DNA of 64,000 nucleotides from Asparagopsis taxiformis (Eukaryota > Rhodophyta > Florideophyceae > Bonnemaisoniales > Bonnemaisoniaceae). The notes under the pieces are model-generated. The model was not told the DNA's origin. It searched no databases and saw only the letters and a list, made by a program, of their open reading frames with translations. The stretch is taken from assembly GCA_030407315.1 (NCBI GenBank), contig JALQPE010002070.1, forward strand, positions 62,001 through 126,000, given 5' to 3'. Made by a program: the position numbers and the translations under genes. Shown in pieces: positions 49,739 to 60,258 of this stretch; the stretch's first letter is position 1; the number at the start of each line of letters is the position of its first letter.

Positions 49739-52565
49739 ATGACGCTTCTCGCACTCAGTGTATGTTGGTCGTCTTTTGAACTATGATTTGCTCTGTTTCA
49801 CAGCAAATTGCATTCTAACATCAAATTTTGTTTCACAGGATTCATTGCAGAATACGGATGAACCTTCAAAGGTCCTCCAGCAGATTTCGAAGCACATCTC
49901 TACTGCTTCAAAAGTACGTCATTTTTTGTCAATTTCGCTCCTATCACCGTCGTATTCGTTCTTTCTAACAAGCACTATGGAAAAAATGCACATCAGGCAT
50001 CGGTCAAGCGCGAAGCTCAGCATGCGGAACGAATTCTTCAAAACTTTCTTCAATTCTGCAAGTCATCATCTTCCGACTGTAAGAACCAGCAGTTATGCAC
50101 AATGCTTTCTATCGTCCATCGGCTCAATGAAGAAGACAGTTGGCTCCTTGCCGCCTCCACTGCCATTCTTCCATCTCTCAACAAAATTTACTGCGAAGTG
50201 CTAGCCCATGCCGATCCAACCAAAAAGTCCCGTCCAGGGTCCTTCAACGTGTCTATTACTCCACCAGTCCAGAAAGATATGCATGCACTTCATGCTCTGT
50301 GCGCTGTCTTCGAACTCTGCATTGACTTTTGTGACGTTGTTACAAAACATGTAGAGAAGTATTTGCAGCTTTTTCTACGAATGTCGGCTGCTGTTTTGTT
50401 CGGCTCCAATTTCCAGAAAGAATCGCTCACGCTCAACGCTACAGATTATGCAATGGATGAATTAGCGCGCCATTCGAGCTTTGCCTTATCGAATATCTTG
50501 CTAACATATCCACAAAATGTTTCGGTAGCAGCTGCTATTCTCGGGAAGCGAATCAATGCTTTGTTCAATTTTCTTCTATCTTCACCCGAGCTTAGCGTAC
50601 AGAGAAGTCTTGTCATTATCCTTCGAGTACTTCATGACTATGGCTCTGATGGAATGAGTGGTGAGATTAAGAAATTTCTGTCTTCTGATGCGTTCGGGGG
50701 AGCAGAGGCGGTGAAGAGCTTTGACAATCTTGATCTTTCGTCTGATGATATTTCAAGTGGCTGCGAGGCAGTGATTTCTCGAATATTTGACGGTGCTACA
50801 ATGGTCGAACGCTGTTTCAAGATGAGCAATTGTTCAGTTCAGATTAAGGAAAAGCATAGCAGGCGTGCAGTTTTCCGCATGGCTTCCATTGACTGGAACA
50901 AGAACTCTATCGTAGTCCATCTTCCAAATCAAACTCCACATTATCTTCCAATTTTCTCGATTTCTGAAGCACAATGGGTGAAGGGGTACAGTGAACTGCA
51001 GCTCATCCACAATGATATCGAAGATAAGCACTTACCTGATGTTGTCATCAGATTCAAGGGAAAGTCTGGTGATCATCAGTTGCATAAGATCATCGAGAAA
51101 AGACTCGAGAGCACCATCGCTCTTGTCTCTGGTGATGAAAACTTCACAGCAGGAGCTATCTCCCCATTCACTGACAGAAAGGTATCTACCGTTGTTCTGA
51201 AGACCATGGAAGTTGATGACAACCAAACAACTCCGATTGGTCCGGCTGAGAAGAAAACGAAGAGTTTTCCGACTCCGAAGAGTACAGGCAGTGGACAACG
51301 AACAGTATTCTCAAACATGCCGATTGATGGTATCTTGCTGGTTAATCGCGAAAGGATACCTTCTCGTTCGGCACTCTCTTCGCTTCCGGGTTCGAATGAT
51401 GACACAGAACTCATCTGCGAGGAGGTCAAAAAAAGACCTGAAGAATTGGTTTCTGATAGCGAAAACGGCATTACTCTACCGTCCGATCTCAAGTTGTCTA
51501 GAAACGACAAGAAAAATGGACCAACTCTTCAAATGAAAGAGCAGGATAAATCAGACACAAACCTGAAAGTACCAGACCCAAAGGAAAACAGGGATGATGC
51601 GATGGAGGTGGACAGCGGGGCTCTTATAGATGTTGAACAACAAGTACATTCACCTGGAAAGGAAAATGGTCCAAATGGCGGTGGCAAGGAGCAATGCACG
51701 TTTGCATCTCCCATGCCAAGCGCAGATGATTCTAATATCGACGATGATGGACCATACGAACCGAGCGGAGATGAGAGCGAAAAATCTGATGTAGATGCAG
51801 CGAATCCTTGCGAAGGCCTGGAACGGGGAGAGGCACAGAAGTCCAGAAAGCAAAAAGTCAACGATGATTTCATCATGCGAACAGAATATAGCACTCTTCA
51901 CGGCACCCCTGGAAGTGAAGTACCATCAATTTCACAAAGCTCCCCACCAAGTCCAGGAAGCAAGACGGGGTTCATCGATGAAATGAAGAGAGAATGCCAG
52001 CATGAACAAGAACTCAAACAGAAGATGCGGTCAATTGTGCAGGGACTAATTGAGGTATGTCACAGCTGTATTCCGTTTAGTTCACTATCTACCAAAAAGC
52101 ACTGCAACATTCTAATATTCTTGAATTGGTTTATAGATTCAAAACAAGAGATCACAAGAGCTTGTGCGAAAAGCGAAGAAGGAAGTGGTTCGTCTTCGTG
52201 AGAAAGCGAAGCGTGATGACAAGGAGTTGGTATCGAAATTTTCGGATATGGTTTCGAAAAAGGCTGCGATGCAGAGGCGAATGATAAGGAAGAATACGTT
52301 GCAGAGAGGCAATTTGTTGAAGGGTGCAAGAGAACGGTTGGACAGTATGATGGGAAAGCTGGAAGACTGTAAAATGAAATTGGAGAAAGCCAAAGAGAAT
52401 GCAGCGCAGAGAATTAAGCAATCCACGACACAGATGAATGAGATTCGAGCCGAGTTGGACAATGCGTTACAAGGGTGCATTAATTCCGGTAAACGGCGGA
52501 AGAATTGCAAATCTCGTAATGACTCTCTATTCCAAGAATTAGCCAAGCTGTTGCATGAGTCTTGA
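49739..52565 (+). CDS. Candidate meiotic axis protein (SYCP2/Red1-like), four exons
   Basis: Proposed exons: 49739-49759, 49839-49913, 49973-52054, 52137-52565, all phase 0, about 868 residues. Introns are 79, 59 and 82 nt (donors GTATGT, GTACGT, GTATGT). Residues ~30-270 form a helical armadillo-like region (LNEEDSWLLAASTAILPSL ... SSPELSVQRSLVIILRVL). A PH/Spt16M-like beta domain follows (SIDWNKNSIVVHLPN ... LQLIHNDIEDKHLPDVVIRFKGK). A ~300-residue disordered acidic linker and a C-terminal basic coiled coil complete it. That order (ARM-like, PH-like, linker, coiled coil) is that of SYCP2/Red1/ASY3 axis proteins, which recruit HORMA proteins to meiotic chromosomes. Sequence identity is too low to name it with confidence. 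The first short exon is the weakest. Confidence 0.5.
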
Positions 52566-53040
52566 TTGTCTCTCAGACAGTATTGATCAACTTTAGTAAC
52601 GTTTCTGCACTTGAAGAATCAAAATTGTTATAGTCAATGAGATTGTCAAGCAATCCTGTATTGTTTCTCCCAAATTCCTTGAACAATTATCGTCTGATCA
52701 ACCAGCAGATCAATCGTTCGCCCGGACTGCAGCGGAATCGCAAATCCGAGACGCGCAGCAGTCCTTGACGAGTTAACGGGCCAGATGCGGAAAAGGTCTA
52801 TTTCACAATCTCACCAGTCAAACTCAAGTGACTGGGCACCAACAAGGCCGAAGCAACACCCAATCACCGTCAAAACCACAAAAAATTGGCGCCAAATTCT
52901 GTAACAGAAAGCCACGACCACATTGAAACGCAAAGCGACCAACAATCCAAAAAAATGTCGCATATCACCACATAACCGCACACCCTCTCCCATGAAACTC
53001 CGCTTAGCATGAGCGTCGCGAGAAGCCCATCATTGCATCG
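52566..53040. other. Intergenic region, axis candidate to 53-kb gene
   Basis: About 475 bp. Overlapping minus-strand frames are by-products. No feature assigned. Confidence 0.3.
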
Positions 53041-54273
53041 ATGCAACATGAGACAATAGCGGAGGACGTAACACCTCCACGCGACAGCCATGTCGGCACG
53101 GGCGGCATTCGCATACATGCGTCCACACGCGCATGGCAGCGACCACGCGTCCGCGTGCACGAATCAGTAGACGCGACACCGGTGACATCACTGCGGGCCG
53201 TTCCATTCGCGCCCCGCATCCGACCCCTGCCGTCTGCCGCCGATGTATCGTCCGCCGTGCGCCGCAAGTTGTTCTCCATCTCCAGCGTGCCGCGGCCAAA
53301 GCGGCGCCGCGCAGATCATCGGCCACTTGCGATCAAAATTGATAGCCAACTGGAGCGGACGCAGCCCGCCGATGACGGGCCCGAGAGAAAGCCTTCGTAC
53401 TCGCGGGGCGGCTTTCTTACCACGAGATTACATCGCGCCGCTGCGGAAGCCCTGGCTGATATTCGTGATTTCAGGCTGGAGATTGCCGCGCGGCATGCAC
53501 GCCCCTGTAGACTACAGGCTGTTTTGGACCGCAGTCTTGTGTTCTGGATTTCGGCTCTGAGGGATGGCGTCCTGTATGCGAGTCCGTGGACGGCGACGCG
53601 CGGGGAGGGCTGTGATTGCATTCGGTTCGTATTGTTAGTATCTAGTGAGCGGGTTGCCTGCGAGCTGGATTTAGGTGCTGTCGAACGGAATGTTGAGGAG
53701 TTTGCGGTCTTTGTGCCGTGGCCTTGGTACGTGACCAGATTGACAGATGGAGAAGATTGTGAGCAGTGGGTTGTTACTTCGTCCAAGATCGACTTGTTCA
53801 AATTTCAACACACAGACGCGGATTTGCTCAACAAGTTGTCGGTGAACAAACTGCTTCACGAATCAGATGGGTTGCATCAGCTACAGATCCATGGTTCGCA
53901 TTCGCAAGAATGTAATAAGGAGCGACTTGGCAATGGCCACACATCCCTGTCGTTCTCCGAAATTTCACCACACACTATGGTCGTTTCTGTTGTCGCATCT
54001 GTGTTCGCTGTCGTCGCAGATTTGAAAGTTGCAATCCTTCGTGATGTCAAAGGGATTCATGCGTTGCTAAAGTATGGAGACGTGGATGTTGAAGTATCAC
54101 CGGAAATGCGCAACTTGTGCACACTCCATGTCTGTGAGCAAACCATTAGCATAGATGCAGTCGTGGAACTTTTGTGTGGATACGCTGTGGATGATGCTGT
54201 GATTCGGGAAATAAGAACAATAGGGAGGATAACAGGTTGCATGTTGGTGCTGTCCATGTCGTCTGTTTCATGA
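53041..54273 (+). CDS. Unrecognised protein with basic N-terminus
   Basis: 410 residues; the true start could be a later ATG. The first ~90 residues are Arg/Pro/Ser-rich and end with KRRRADHRP, a nuclear-localisation-like basic cluster. From about 140 the protein looks like a beta-rich domain (LVFWISALRDGVLYASPW ... FVLLVSSERVACELDLGAV, FAVFVPWPWYVTRL). A second helical/beta part follows (about 300-405). This layout recalls OB-fold-containing DNA-repair scaffolds, but I cannot assign a family. The 5' third is markedly GC-rich, as in the RNase-H-like gene at 35-37 kb. Confidence 0.55.
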   Translation: MQHETIAEDVTPPRDSHVGTGGIRIHASTRAWQRPRVRVHESVDATPVTSLRAVPFAPRIRPLPSAADVSSAVRRKLFSISSVPRPKRRRADHRPLAIKIDSQLERTQPADDGPERKPSYSRGGFLTTRLHRAAAEALADIRDFRLEIAARHARPCRLQAVLDRSLVFWISALRDGVLYASPWTATRGEGCDCIRFVLLVSSERVACELDLGAVERNVEEFAVFVPWPWYVTRLTDGEDCEQWVVTSSKIDLFKFQHTDADLLNKLSVNKLLHESDGLHQLQIHGSHSQECNKERLGNGHTSLSFSEISPHTMVVSVVASVFAVVADLKVAILRDVKGIHALLKYGDVDVEVSPEMRNLCTLHVCEQTISIDAVVELLCGYAVDDAVIREIRTIGRITGCMLVLSMSSVS

Positions 54274-54618
54274 GGGCTCTGCTGTCCTACCAAGTTTTAA
54301 TGGTCCATAAAAGTTTTCAACATCCAAGTTTGTTGTTGAGTATTGTCATTGACACGTCATACGTACATCTTTCGCACTGAATCAACCACAGTACCCGAGC
54401 TGCATTGTTGACTCTCTAGAGGATAGCCAGCCTAACAGAGCCGAAGACCACAGAGCGTTGGGCATGAAGAGGTGTTATCTCACGATCCAGACGGCAAGGC
54501 GCTCCGGAATCCTTGCAGGAAATGTAGGAAGGATATGGCCCCTGTCACGACAAGAATCTATGGGAGTTTGAAAACCTTCCCGGGTAGGCGGTAATCAGAA
54601 GCGTCGCCAAAAGGAGCC
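54274..54618. other. Convergent intergenic region
   Basis: About 345 bp between convergent stops. No feature recognised. Confidence 0.3.
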
Positions 54619-55083
54619 TCACCATGTGTAGATAAGTCCAGACATCTTTAAGAGCAATCCCAGACCAGCATGCGCATTGCCGGGAAGAACTCTAATAAAA
54701 CTGATCCCATGTGATCCACTTACATCCTTCCTCAACAACTCCGCCCTCGACCCTGACCCCTTCATACCCGCAACTTGCATACCCTTCCCGCTTCCAGTAT
54801 TTTCCGATACATACCGCTGGTCTTACACAGCCATGCTCCCTCCATCCGCTGCGTACAGCACCATGTCCTCTCCTGTCATTACAGCATCACACATTCCAGA
54901 CCGTATCGTCGCAAGTCGTGCATGCTTCGTAGACTTGAGACGCGCGTCATACAAGAGTATTTCACCCGTCGATACGGCGACGGCCCAGCAATTGTTGTCC
55001 ACGGCGAACAGGTCTGAAGCTTGTTCGCGGCGATGATGGGAGGAAGTGGAATATGAAGAGAGGTCGAACTTTCTGCACGGCAT
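54619..55083 (-). CDS. Short WD-repeat-like protein, two exons (candidate)
   Basis: Exon 1 55083-54827, intron 54826-54746 (81 nt, GTAAGA donor, TCGAG acceptor, phase 2), exon 2 54745-54619; about 127 residues. Exon 1 encodes a WD40-like blade: LFAVDNNCWAVAVSTGEILLYDARL, then MCDAVMTGEDMVLYAADGGSM. Exon 2 continues in frame with HGISFIRVLPG and GLGLLLKMSGLIYTW before TGA. The intron length fits the others here. With only one or two blades it is too short for a propeller, so further exons upstream, a partial gene or a decayed copy are all possible. Confidence 0.4.
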
Positions 55084-55314
55084 GATATGCCTACTTGTCG
55101 GCACGATTGTCTTTGGGGACTTCGGCAGCCATATTCAAGTTGATGCAGAGAGGACAAATGTAGCCATCATGACCCCTCTACCTTATTCATCAACACGTGG
55201 CAATTATTCAGACACGTAACAACACTAATGCGCAGTTCTGAATATTTACATGTCAACGTAATAATTTAGCACATACTTCGGGATTGTGAATACCCGAAGG
55301 TTATTACATGGCAG

Positions 55315-55527
55315 CTAATTAGCTTCTGCGCGATTGCCGCTAGGGCTTACGATCTGCTTAAATAGATAGTCGCCGAGACCGCCAAGAAGAAATAGACAGA
55401 GGTAAAACACAACACACAACTGAGAGTGACCTCCTGCGCTACTGATTCCTCCGATAAGGGCCACAGAAATTTCTGAACTATTCTGAGGAAACCGTTCTGA
55501 ATCTAGGGTACCCTTCACATCTCGCAT
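55315..55527 (-). CDS. Small single-pass membrane protein
   Basis: 70 residues. A polar, Ser/Glu-rich N-terminus is followed by one hydrophobic helix (about 38-60: CVVFYLCLFLLGGLGDYLF) and a short Asn/Ser-rich tail. The shape resembles small subunits of ER membrane complexes, but no family is recognised. It lies beside the gag-like element, so it could also be a spurious frame. Confidence 0.35.
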   Translation of the reverse strand: MRDVKGTLDSERFPQNSSEISVALIGGISSAGGHSQLCVVFYLCLFLLGGLGDYLFKQIVSPSGNRAEAN

Positions 55528-55621
55528 TGTTTAACACATGAACACGAGAAAAACAAAGCGCACCGACTCGCCACTCCGTTCTCCACTTACCTCTCACCGT
55601 CCATCCGACTTTACAGATACC

Positions 55622-56844
55622 ATGGACGACGACAAATTTGAAGATGACACTCAAGATAATCCATTTGCATCTTCCTCCATATCCACGTGCTCCAGTGCGC
55701 CAATAATCACCCCATAAGTGCCCCCATCCTCCGCTCTATTGACCCTGTCAAAGTTTCTATATTTCTTCGTGAACGAGAACGATACGAGCTCGAGGTTGCG
55801 TTGAAAGCCTCCGAGGTCCCATCGCTAAAGGTCGCACCGTACACAGTGTCAGTCGATCGGGCACTACTGAAACAACTAATATTCCTAAAGAAATTAAGGG
55901 AATTCGCCCCTGGGGCCACGGTTAAAACAGTAACATCCGACCAAATAGAAGCGTACCTAGGCTCACTGGTGAGCGCCAAACAGCGCGATAACCCAGATGC
56001 TATTGAGAAAGCAGTGTCGCAAGTGCGCTGGCCGTGACACATTGCTGATAGCGATGCACGGGTGACACAGTACGGAGCCAATTTTCTAGAAAGGTTAGAA
56101 CGTGCTGAATGTGAAGAATTCCCCACGCGAAACCCTACACAAACCGTACACCTCATACTACGAAAAGTACAACCGCCTGCGCTCATGGCGGAAATGATAA
56201 GATTAATCAAGTTCGACACGGCGCTCGAGGACGATGTCCTTGAATTTATCGAGCGCCTCACTGAAGAGGCACGCGCATGCGATAAACATGACAACACCAG
56301 CTTGTCTTCTCGTACAGAAAGCGATAGGGAACATGTCCGAACACCCCATAGACGTACAAGTTTCAAACATGATAGCACAAGAACAAGCTCATCCGAGAAA
56401 CAGCTACCGCTCTGTCTCTGGCATCCCCACGCAGAACGTGGAATACACCATTTATTCAAGAACTGCAAAGAATGCCCTCGCGATCAGAAAAAAGCTATCT
56501 TTGACAAACACCGAAATAGTATGGTCAATAGTCGCCAAGATGGAGCCAAGCGAACTACTGAGTCGAAGAAAGTTGAAGAATCTACGTTATTATTCAGCGC
56601 AACATTCGGTAAAGTAATCCACGAGACCGTATGCGCAGACAATGGTGCTGATGCTAACATAATGGGTGCACCTTTACTAGCGCGCATCCAAAGATCGGGC
56701 GCTACTGTAGCAATTGAGAAGCTCCCAAAGACCCGCATATTCAATATGGCTGCATGTACTACTCTTGGAGTACAGCCTAAACTAAAATGTGAGCACGTAG
56801 CTGTGATAGACACAGAAATGCACATTAGGCATGGTACATTGTAG
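55622..56844 (+). pseudogene. Broken retroelement gag with zinc knuckle and aspartic-protease-like end
   Basis: A gag-type polyprotein is readable from the ATG at 55622, but it shifts frame near 55712 (after about 30 codons) and is interrupted by an in-frame TGA at 56035-56037; the frame is then open to TAG at 56844. The middle has a CCHC-like knuckle of the C-x-W-x-P ... H ... C type (CLWHPHAERGIHHLFKNC). The end carries ADNGADANIMG, an aspartic-protease-like D-x-G-A motif of Ty3/gypsy-type elements. No reverse transcriptase or integrase is present. It is either a decayed Ty3-like element or a gag-only (TR-GAG-type) non-autonomous element. Clear LTRs were not found by eye. Confidence 0.65.
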
Positions 56845-57175
56845 TGCAATGGCTTGGTTGAGTCGACAACGGGTAGCCTTGGCTGTAAGCCGAATCGGCG
56901 AGCCACTGCGAGGTGTTCGAGCCCTCCTGTCTTTGCAGTCAGGCTCGGGTCGAGTGTGGTAGAGCAAAGGCGAATCGCCTGCCTTAGTGTGGGTTGTAAG
57001 GCCACACAGACGATCCTTCTAGAATCCTGTGGTCACATGGTGAGTCATGGTGGAGTACCGAAAGGATGGTGGTTTACGAACCCTATTAGGGAAGAAGGGA
57101 GGACACCAGGCACAACAGGGATGAGTGCCTTGTATAAGAAGCAAAAAAGGAAGAAGAAGGGGGAGAATTATTGGA

Positions 57176-57790
57176 TAGGGCGGGCGCTGGTACAGCGATG
57201 CATACAGCGATACGCTGGTACAGCGGGAGAGGAGCAGTGGCTCAAGAGCCGGGCACCAGGCACCCGAAGATACCTGATCGAAGGTCACGCGCACCACCGG
57301 CGACGCGTAGTATCGGGGAAAGGGAAGCTGATACAGCAGAATAACCAGTCAAAGACTGAATCAGAGAGTGACCTGGGTCGGCGCGGTCCGCGCTATAGCC
57401 AAAGACGAAGCAGGCTTCCATGAGACTGCAAAACGATAATTGGGAGCCCATCAATAACCAAGTCCGATTGGTCGGCGGGGGGGGGGTTTGCTGAACCAGC
57501 ACGACGGCCAGGACAGAAAGCTGATACAGCGGGGAATGAGTTCCAGAAGCAGGCCAGACACTATAGCCAAAGTCGAAGCAGGCTGTAATGAGACTGCAAA
57601 ACGCAAGTTGGGAGTGGCTCGCAATCATACCTCCGGATGGGCACCAGGCGGCCGAAGACACCTGATTGCGGGGCACACGCACGACCGGTGATGCGTGGTA
57701 GGGGCAATGCTGATACAGCGTCCCGACATTGAGAAGCTGAATCAGCGAAAAGGGACACCGGAAGAGTGCCAAGCACTATTGCCAAGGGAG
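57176..57790. repeat. Diverged tandem repeat block, period about 190 bp
   Basis: The 11-mer GCTGATACAGC occurs exactly at 57327-57337, 57520-57530 and 57709-57719 (spacings 193 and 189), with near-variants at 57736 (GCTGAATCAGC) and around 57190-57230. A second block starting CTATAGCCAAAG occurs at 57393-57436 and again at 57561-57604 with few differences. A third motif, GGGCACCAGGC, occurs at 57251 and 57639. A run of about ten G lies at 57476-57486. No coding potential on either strand is convincing. Confidence 0.7.
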
Positions 57791-59517
57791 AAGCACACTG
57801 AATCAGTAGGCAAAAAGGACCCTGGGGGTAGAATGGACACCGAGCACCCGGCTGGCTTTTAAATCAAAGGACATGGCGGTTCGCCTCTAGTTAAATAATA
57901 AATTACATGTGGCTTGTATCCCTAAATGTCCTTGTGGTTAGTACCCAATAGGTAGGCTAAATACTGATACAGTCGGGTGGTCGAAAAAACCTAAATGACT
58001 GGTGCGCCGGCGGCGCTGGCACACTGTAAATACAGTGTAAACTGTTAGCTGTAGTGTACAATTCAGTGTATGACTGGTGTCACGTGCCACGTGTTCAGTG
58101 ATTGCACTGCTGTTAGAATAGATAGTCCAAATAGTTGAGAAATAAAAGAATTGGGTAAAGTGCCCAAATTGGAGGTGAAGCACCTAGCTGTACGCGCTTC
58201 GACAAGTGGCATTGCACTACACTGTTGCTATCAGAAATAGTGGTGGTAAATCACCTGCTGCAGAGACTGCTATTCCAGCAGTAACGTGCTGTAGGACCTT
58301 AGCCCTTGTAGATAGATTGTACCTCCGAGGAGGATTAGAGGATAGGGATAAGGCTTCGAACTCACGAGTGAGAGCGCCGATTCCACGAGGCTGACGGCTC
58401 GTGCGATCCTAGTAGCCCGAGGGCTGTGTCGGGTGGATCGATTTCTCGGAGCCCGGACACCTGTCTCCCAACCCAGTAGCGGGTGGTAGAGCGGGGTCCG
58501 GGAGGGCTGGATCTAACCTGCCGGCGGGATCTATCGGCCGTGGCCGTCCGCAACCCACTTAAGGGTTAACTAGGCACTTAGCGAGATGGATCCCCGCGGG
58601 GAGTTGTGGTCGCCTCCACGCGTGGCTGCCCACACGACGGATTCCGCAACTGTGATACCGCCGGCGGCTGCGGTCGAGACCGATTGAGAAGCCCACGGGC
58701 GTTAGCTCGGTTGACCGGCTGGGAGTGCCGAACCGACAGCGCTCCCAGTCGGTAGCCTTGTCCCGGTGGGCGGAAGGCCACTCCCGGTCGCCTGACGGCG
58801 TTAAAAGAAGCGGGAAGGTGGTCCACTACCGCGAAGACGAAATTCCCTAGGGCAATCCACGTGCACTCCCGCCGGAGGGGGCTCGCGGCGGGCAATTGGG
58901 GAAATGTGCGAGCGATCCCCAATTGGAGATCGAAACGGAGCAGCGGGTATCCGGTAAGGGAACTGCCGCCGCCGTTTAGTTGTAAGTTAAACGACCACGG
59001 TCGAAAGATTTGGAACCGAGACGATCTACCTTTATTGTAGCTTAATGGTCAGTTCGTTGACCTTAAATGGTCAACGAGACTGCCGGGACCGGACCAGCAC
59101 CAATGGTCCCGGTCCGGCGTCCAATGGACCTTGTGGGGTGTTTATGCGGCCCAGGGGCCTTACAGAGTAAGCTGCTACGTTGGTACGTGTAAACTAATAG
59201 AAACGGCCAGCCGTAACGTACACGTGCACAACTATAACGGGAGAATCCTCCCGCGCCCACACGTGTGCGACTAATCGCGCCTATATTGCTACACGTTGCA
59301 CACTCGCCGAAGGGTCCCGCGCAAGCAATGTGGCCCGGTGCCAATACAAGGCGGCACACGCCTATTCGCCCTTGGGCGACAATTCCCTTGCCACGTCACC
59401 GCGGCTAGTGATTACCAACGCGGCTCTTGGCGGCTGATTCCTTATCGAGCACCAACTCACGCTCTCGAGCGTACCGCTTAAGCGACCCCTCCTGGCGCCC
59501 ATTCCAGACGCCTGGAA
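57791..59517. mobile_element. GC-rich non-coding block dense in short inverted repeats
   Basis: About 1.7 kb, no gene. GC rises sharply from about 58340. Perfect short hairpins include ACACTGT/ACAGTGT at 58021-58038, CAATTGGGGA/TCCCCAATTG at 58893-58902 and 58916-58925, CGTTGACC/GGTCAACG at 59055-59062 and 59069-59076, and CCGGGACC/GGTCCCGG at 59083-59090 and 59105-59112. Between them are many imperfect ones. It lies between a dead gag and a truncated transposase, so a non-autonomous or fold-back element, or the remains of an LTR/UTR, is most likely. No terminal inverted repeats or target-site duplication could be fixed by eye. Confidence 0.5.
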
Positions 59518-60258
59518 TTATCCTCCCGCGACCGCTCGCAGCGCAATACGGGACGAGTCCCACACATGCCTTCCATGATCTTTCAAGGAGATTCGAGAAC
59601 CCCCCTTGTTAGAGGATGATGGTGCGAAGCATTTTACTTTGTTTCCGTACTCCACTTGAACACTAGTTTCATCCCAATTATAGATTATTTTTGGGTCCGA
59701 AAACAGGCCAGGTTGTTTTTGCCCAATCTCACTCAGTACGGCCTTTAAGCTGTGCACAGAATGGTATTTTTCAGCAGCCAGGCGTCTGCTGAGAATATTT
59801 TTACCATTTCTGAATGGAAGGGACCTGTTTCGTGCTCGAAACGACCGAATAGCGTCATTAGACTGTACTCCAGTGAGAAATCCTTTTCTATTTCCCGCTG
59901 CCATCTTCGCGTGTAGTGCTTTCATGACATTTTTATCTATCGCAAATCCTCTTTGAGACGATTCCCATTCTTTGTCCACTATTAGATCCTCTTCTGCGGT
60001 TTCTAGTACTGTGGGGCGGCCAGGATGGTTTGTTATCGGGGGAAGCAATTTTTCTAATGCGCTGATATCGTTTCTATGCACCGCTCGTCGAATGCGCTGG
60101 GCCGTTGTAGTAGACATGGAGCATTCTTCTGCTATGTGACGGGCAGAATGAGCTCTCGCAGCTAAGTCTGCTGCTCTTTTTCGTTGAACTTTCAGCTCTT
60201 TCCGCCGCTCTGTTCGCTGTTTGAAACGCTGCGTTTGGACTCGCATAGAGGGAGGCAT
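59518..60258 (-). pseudogene. Truncated pogo/Tc1-type DDE transposase
   Basis: 246 codons. Residues ~20-75 look like a helix-turn-helix DNA-binding domain (HSARHIAEECSMSTTTAQRIRRAVHRND). The DDE endonuclease begins around residue 180 and reaches the first catalytic aspartate in IIYNWDETSVQ, the N-x-DET signature of pogo/Tigger-like DDE_1 transposases. The homology then stops near position 59600 and the frame runs into the GC-rich block, so the second and third catalytic residues are missing. It cannot encode an active enzyme. Truncation by insertion of, or recombination with, the adjacent structured block is likely. Confidence 0.7.

Noticed and set aside
55083..55130. A 22-nt intron extending the WD-like gene to an upstream ATG (near 55126)
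   Set aside because: The phase would fit, but 22 nt is too short for splicing in this type of genome; the ATG at 55083 was used instead.
56842..56930. tRNA-like A-box (TAGTGCAATGG) and B-box-like (GTTCGAGCC) sequences
   Set aside because: The T-arm does not pair properly (only two or three good base pairs) and no acceptor stem could be formed, so this is not a functional tRNA. A decayed tRNA-derived SINE remains possible but is unproven.
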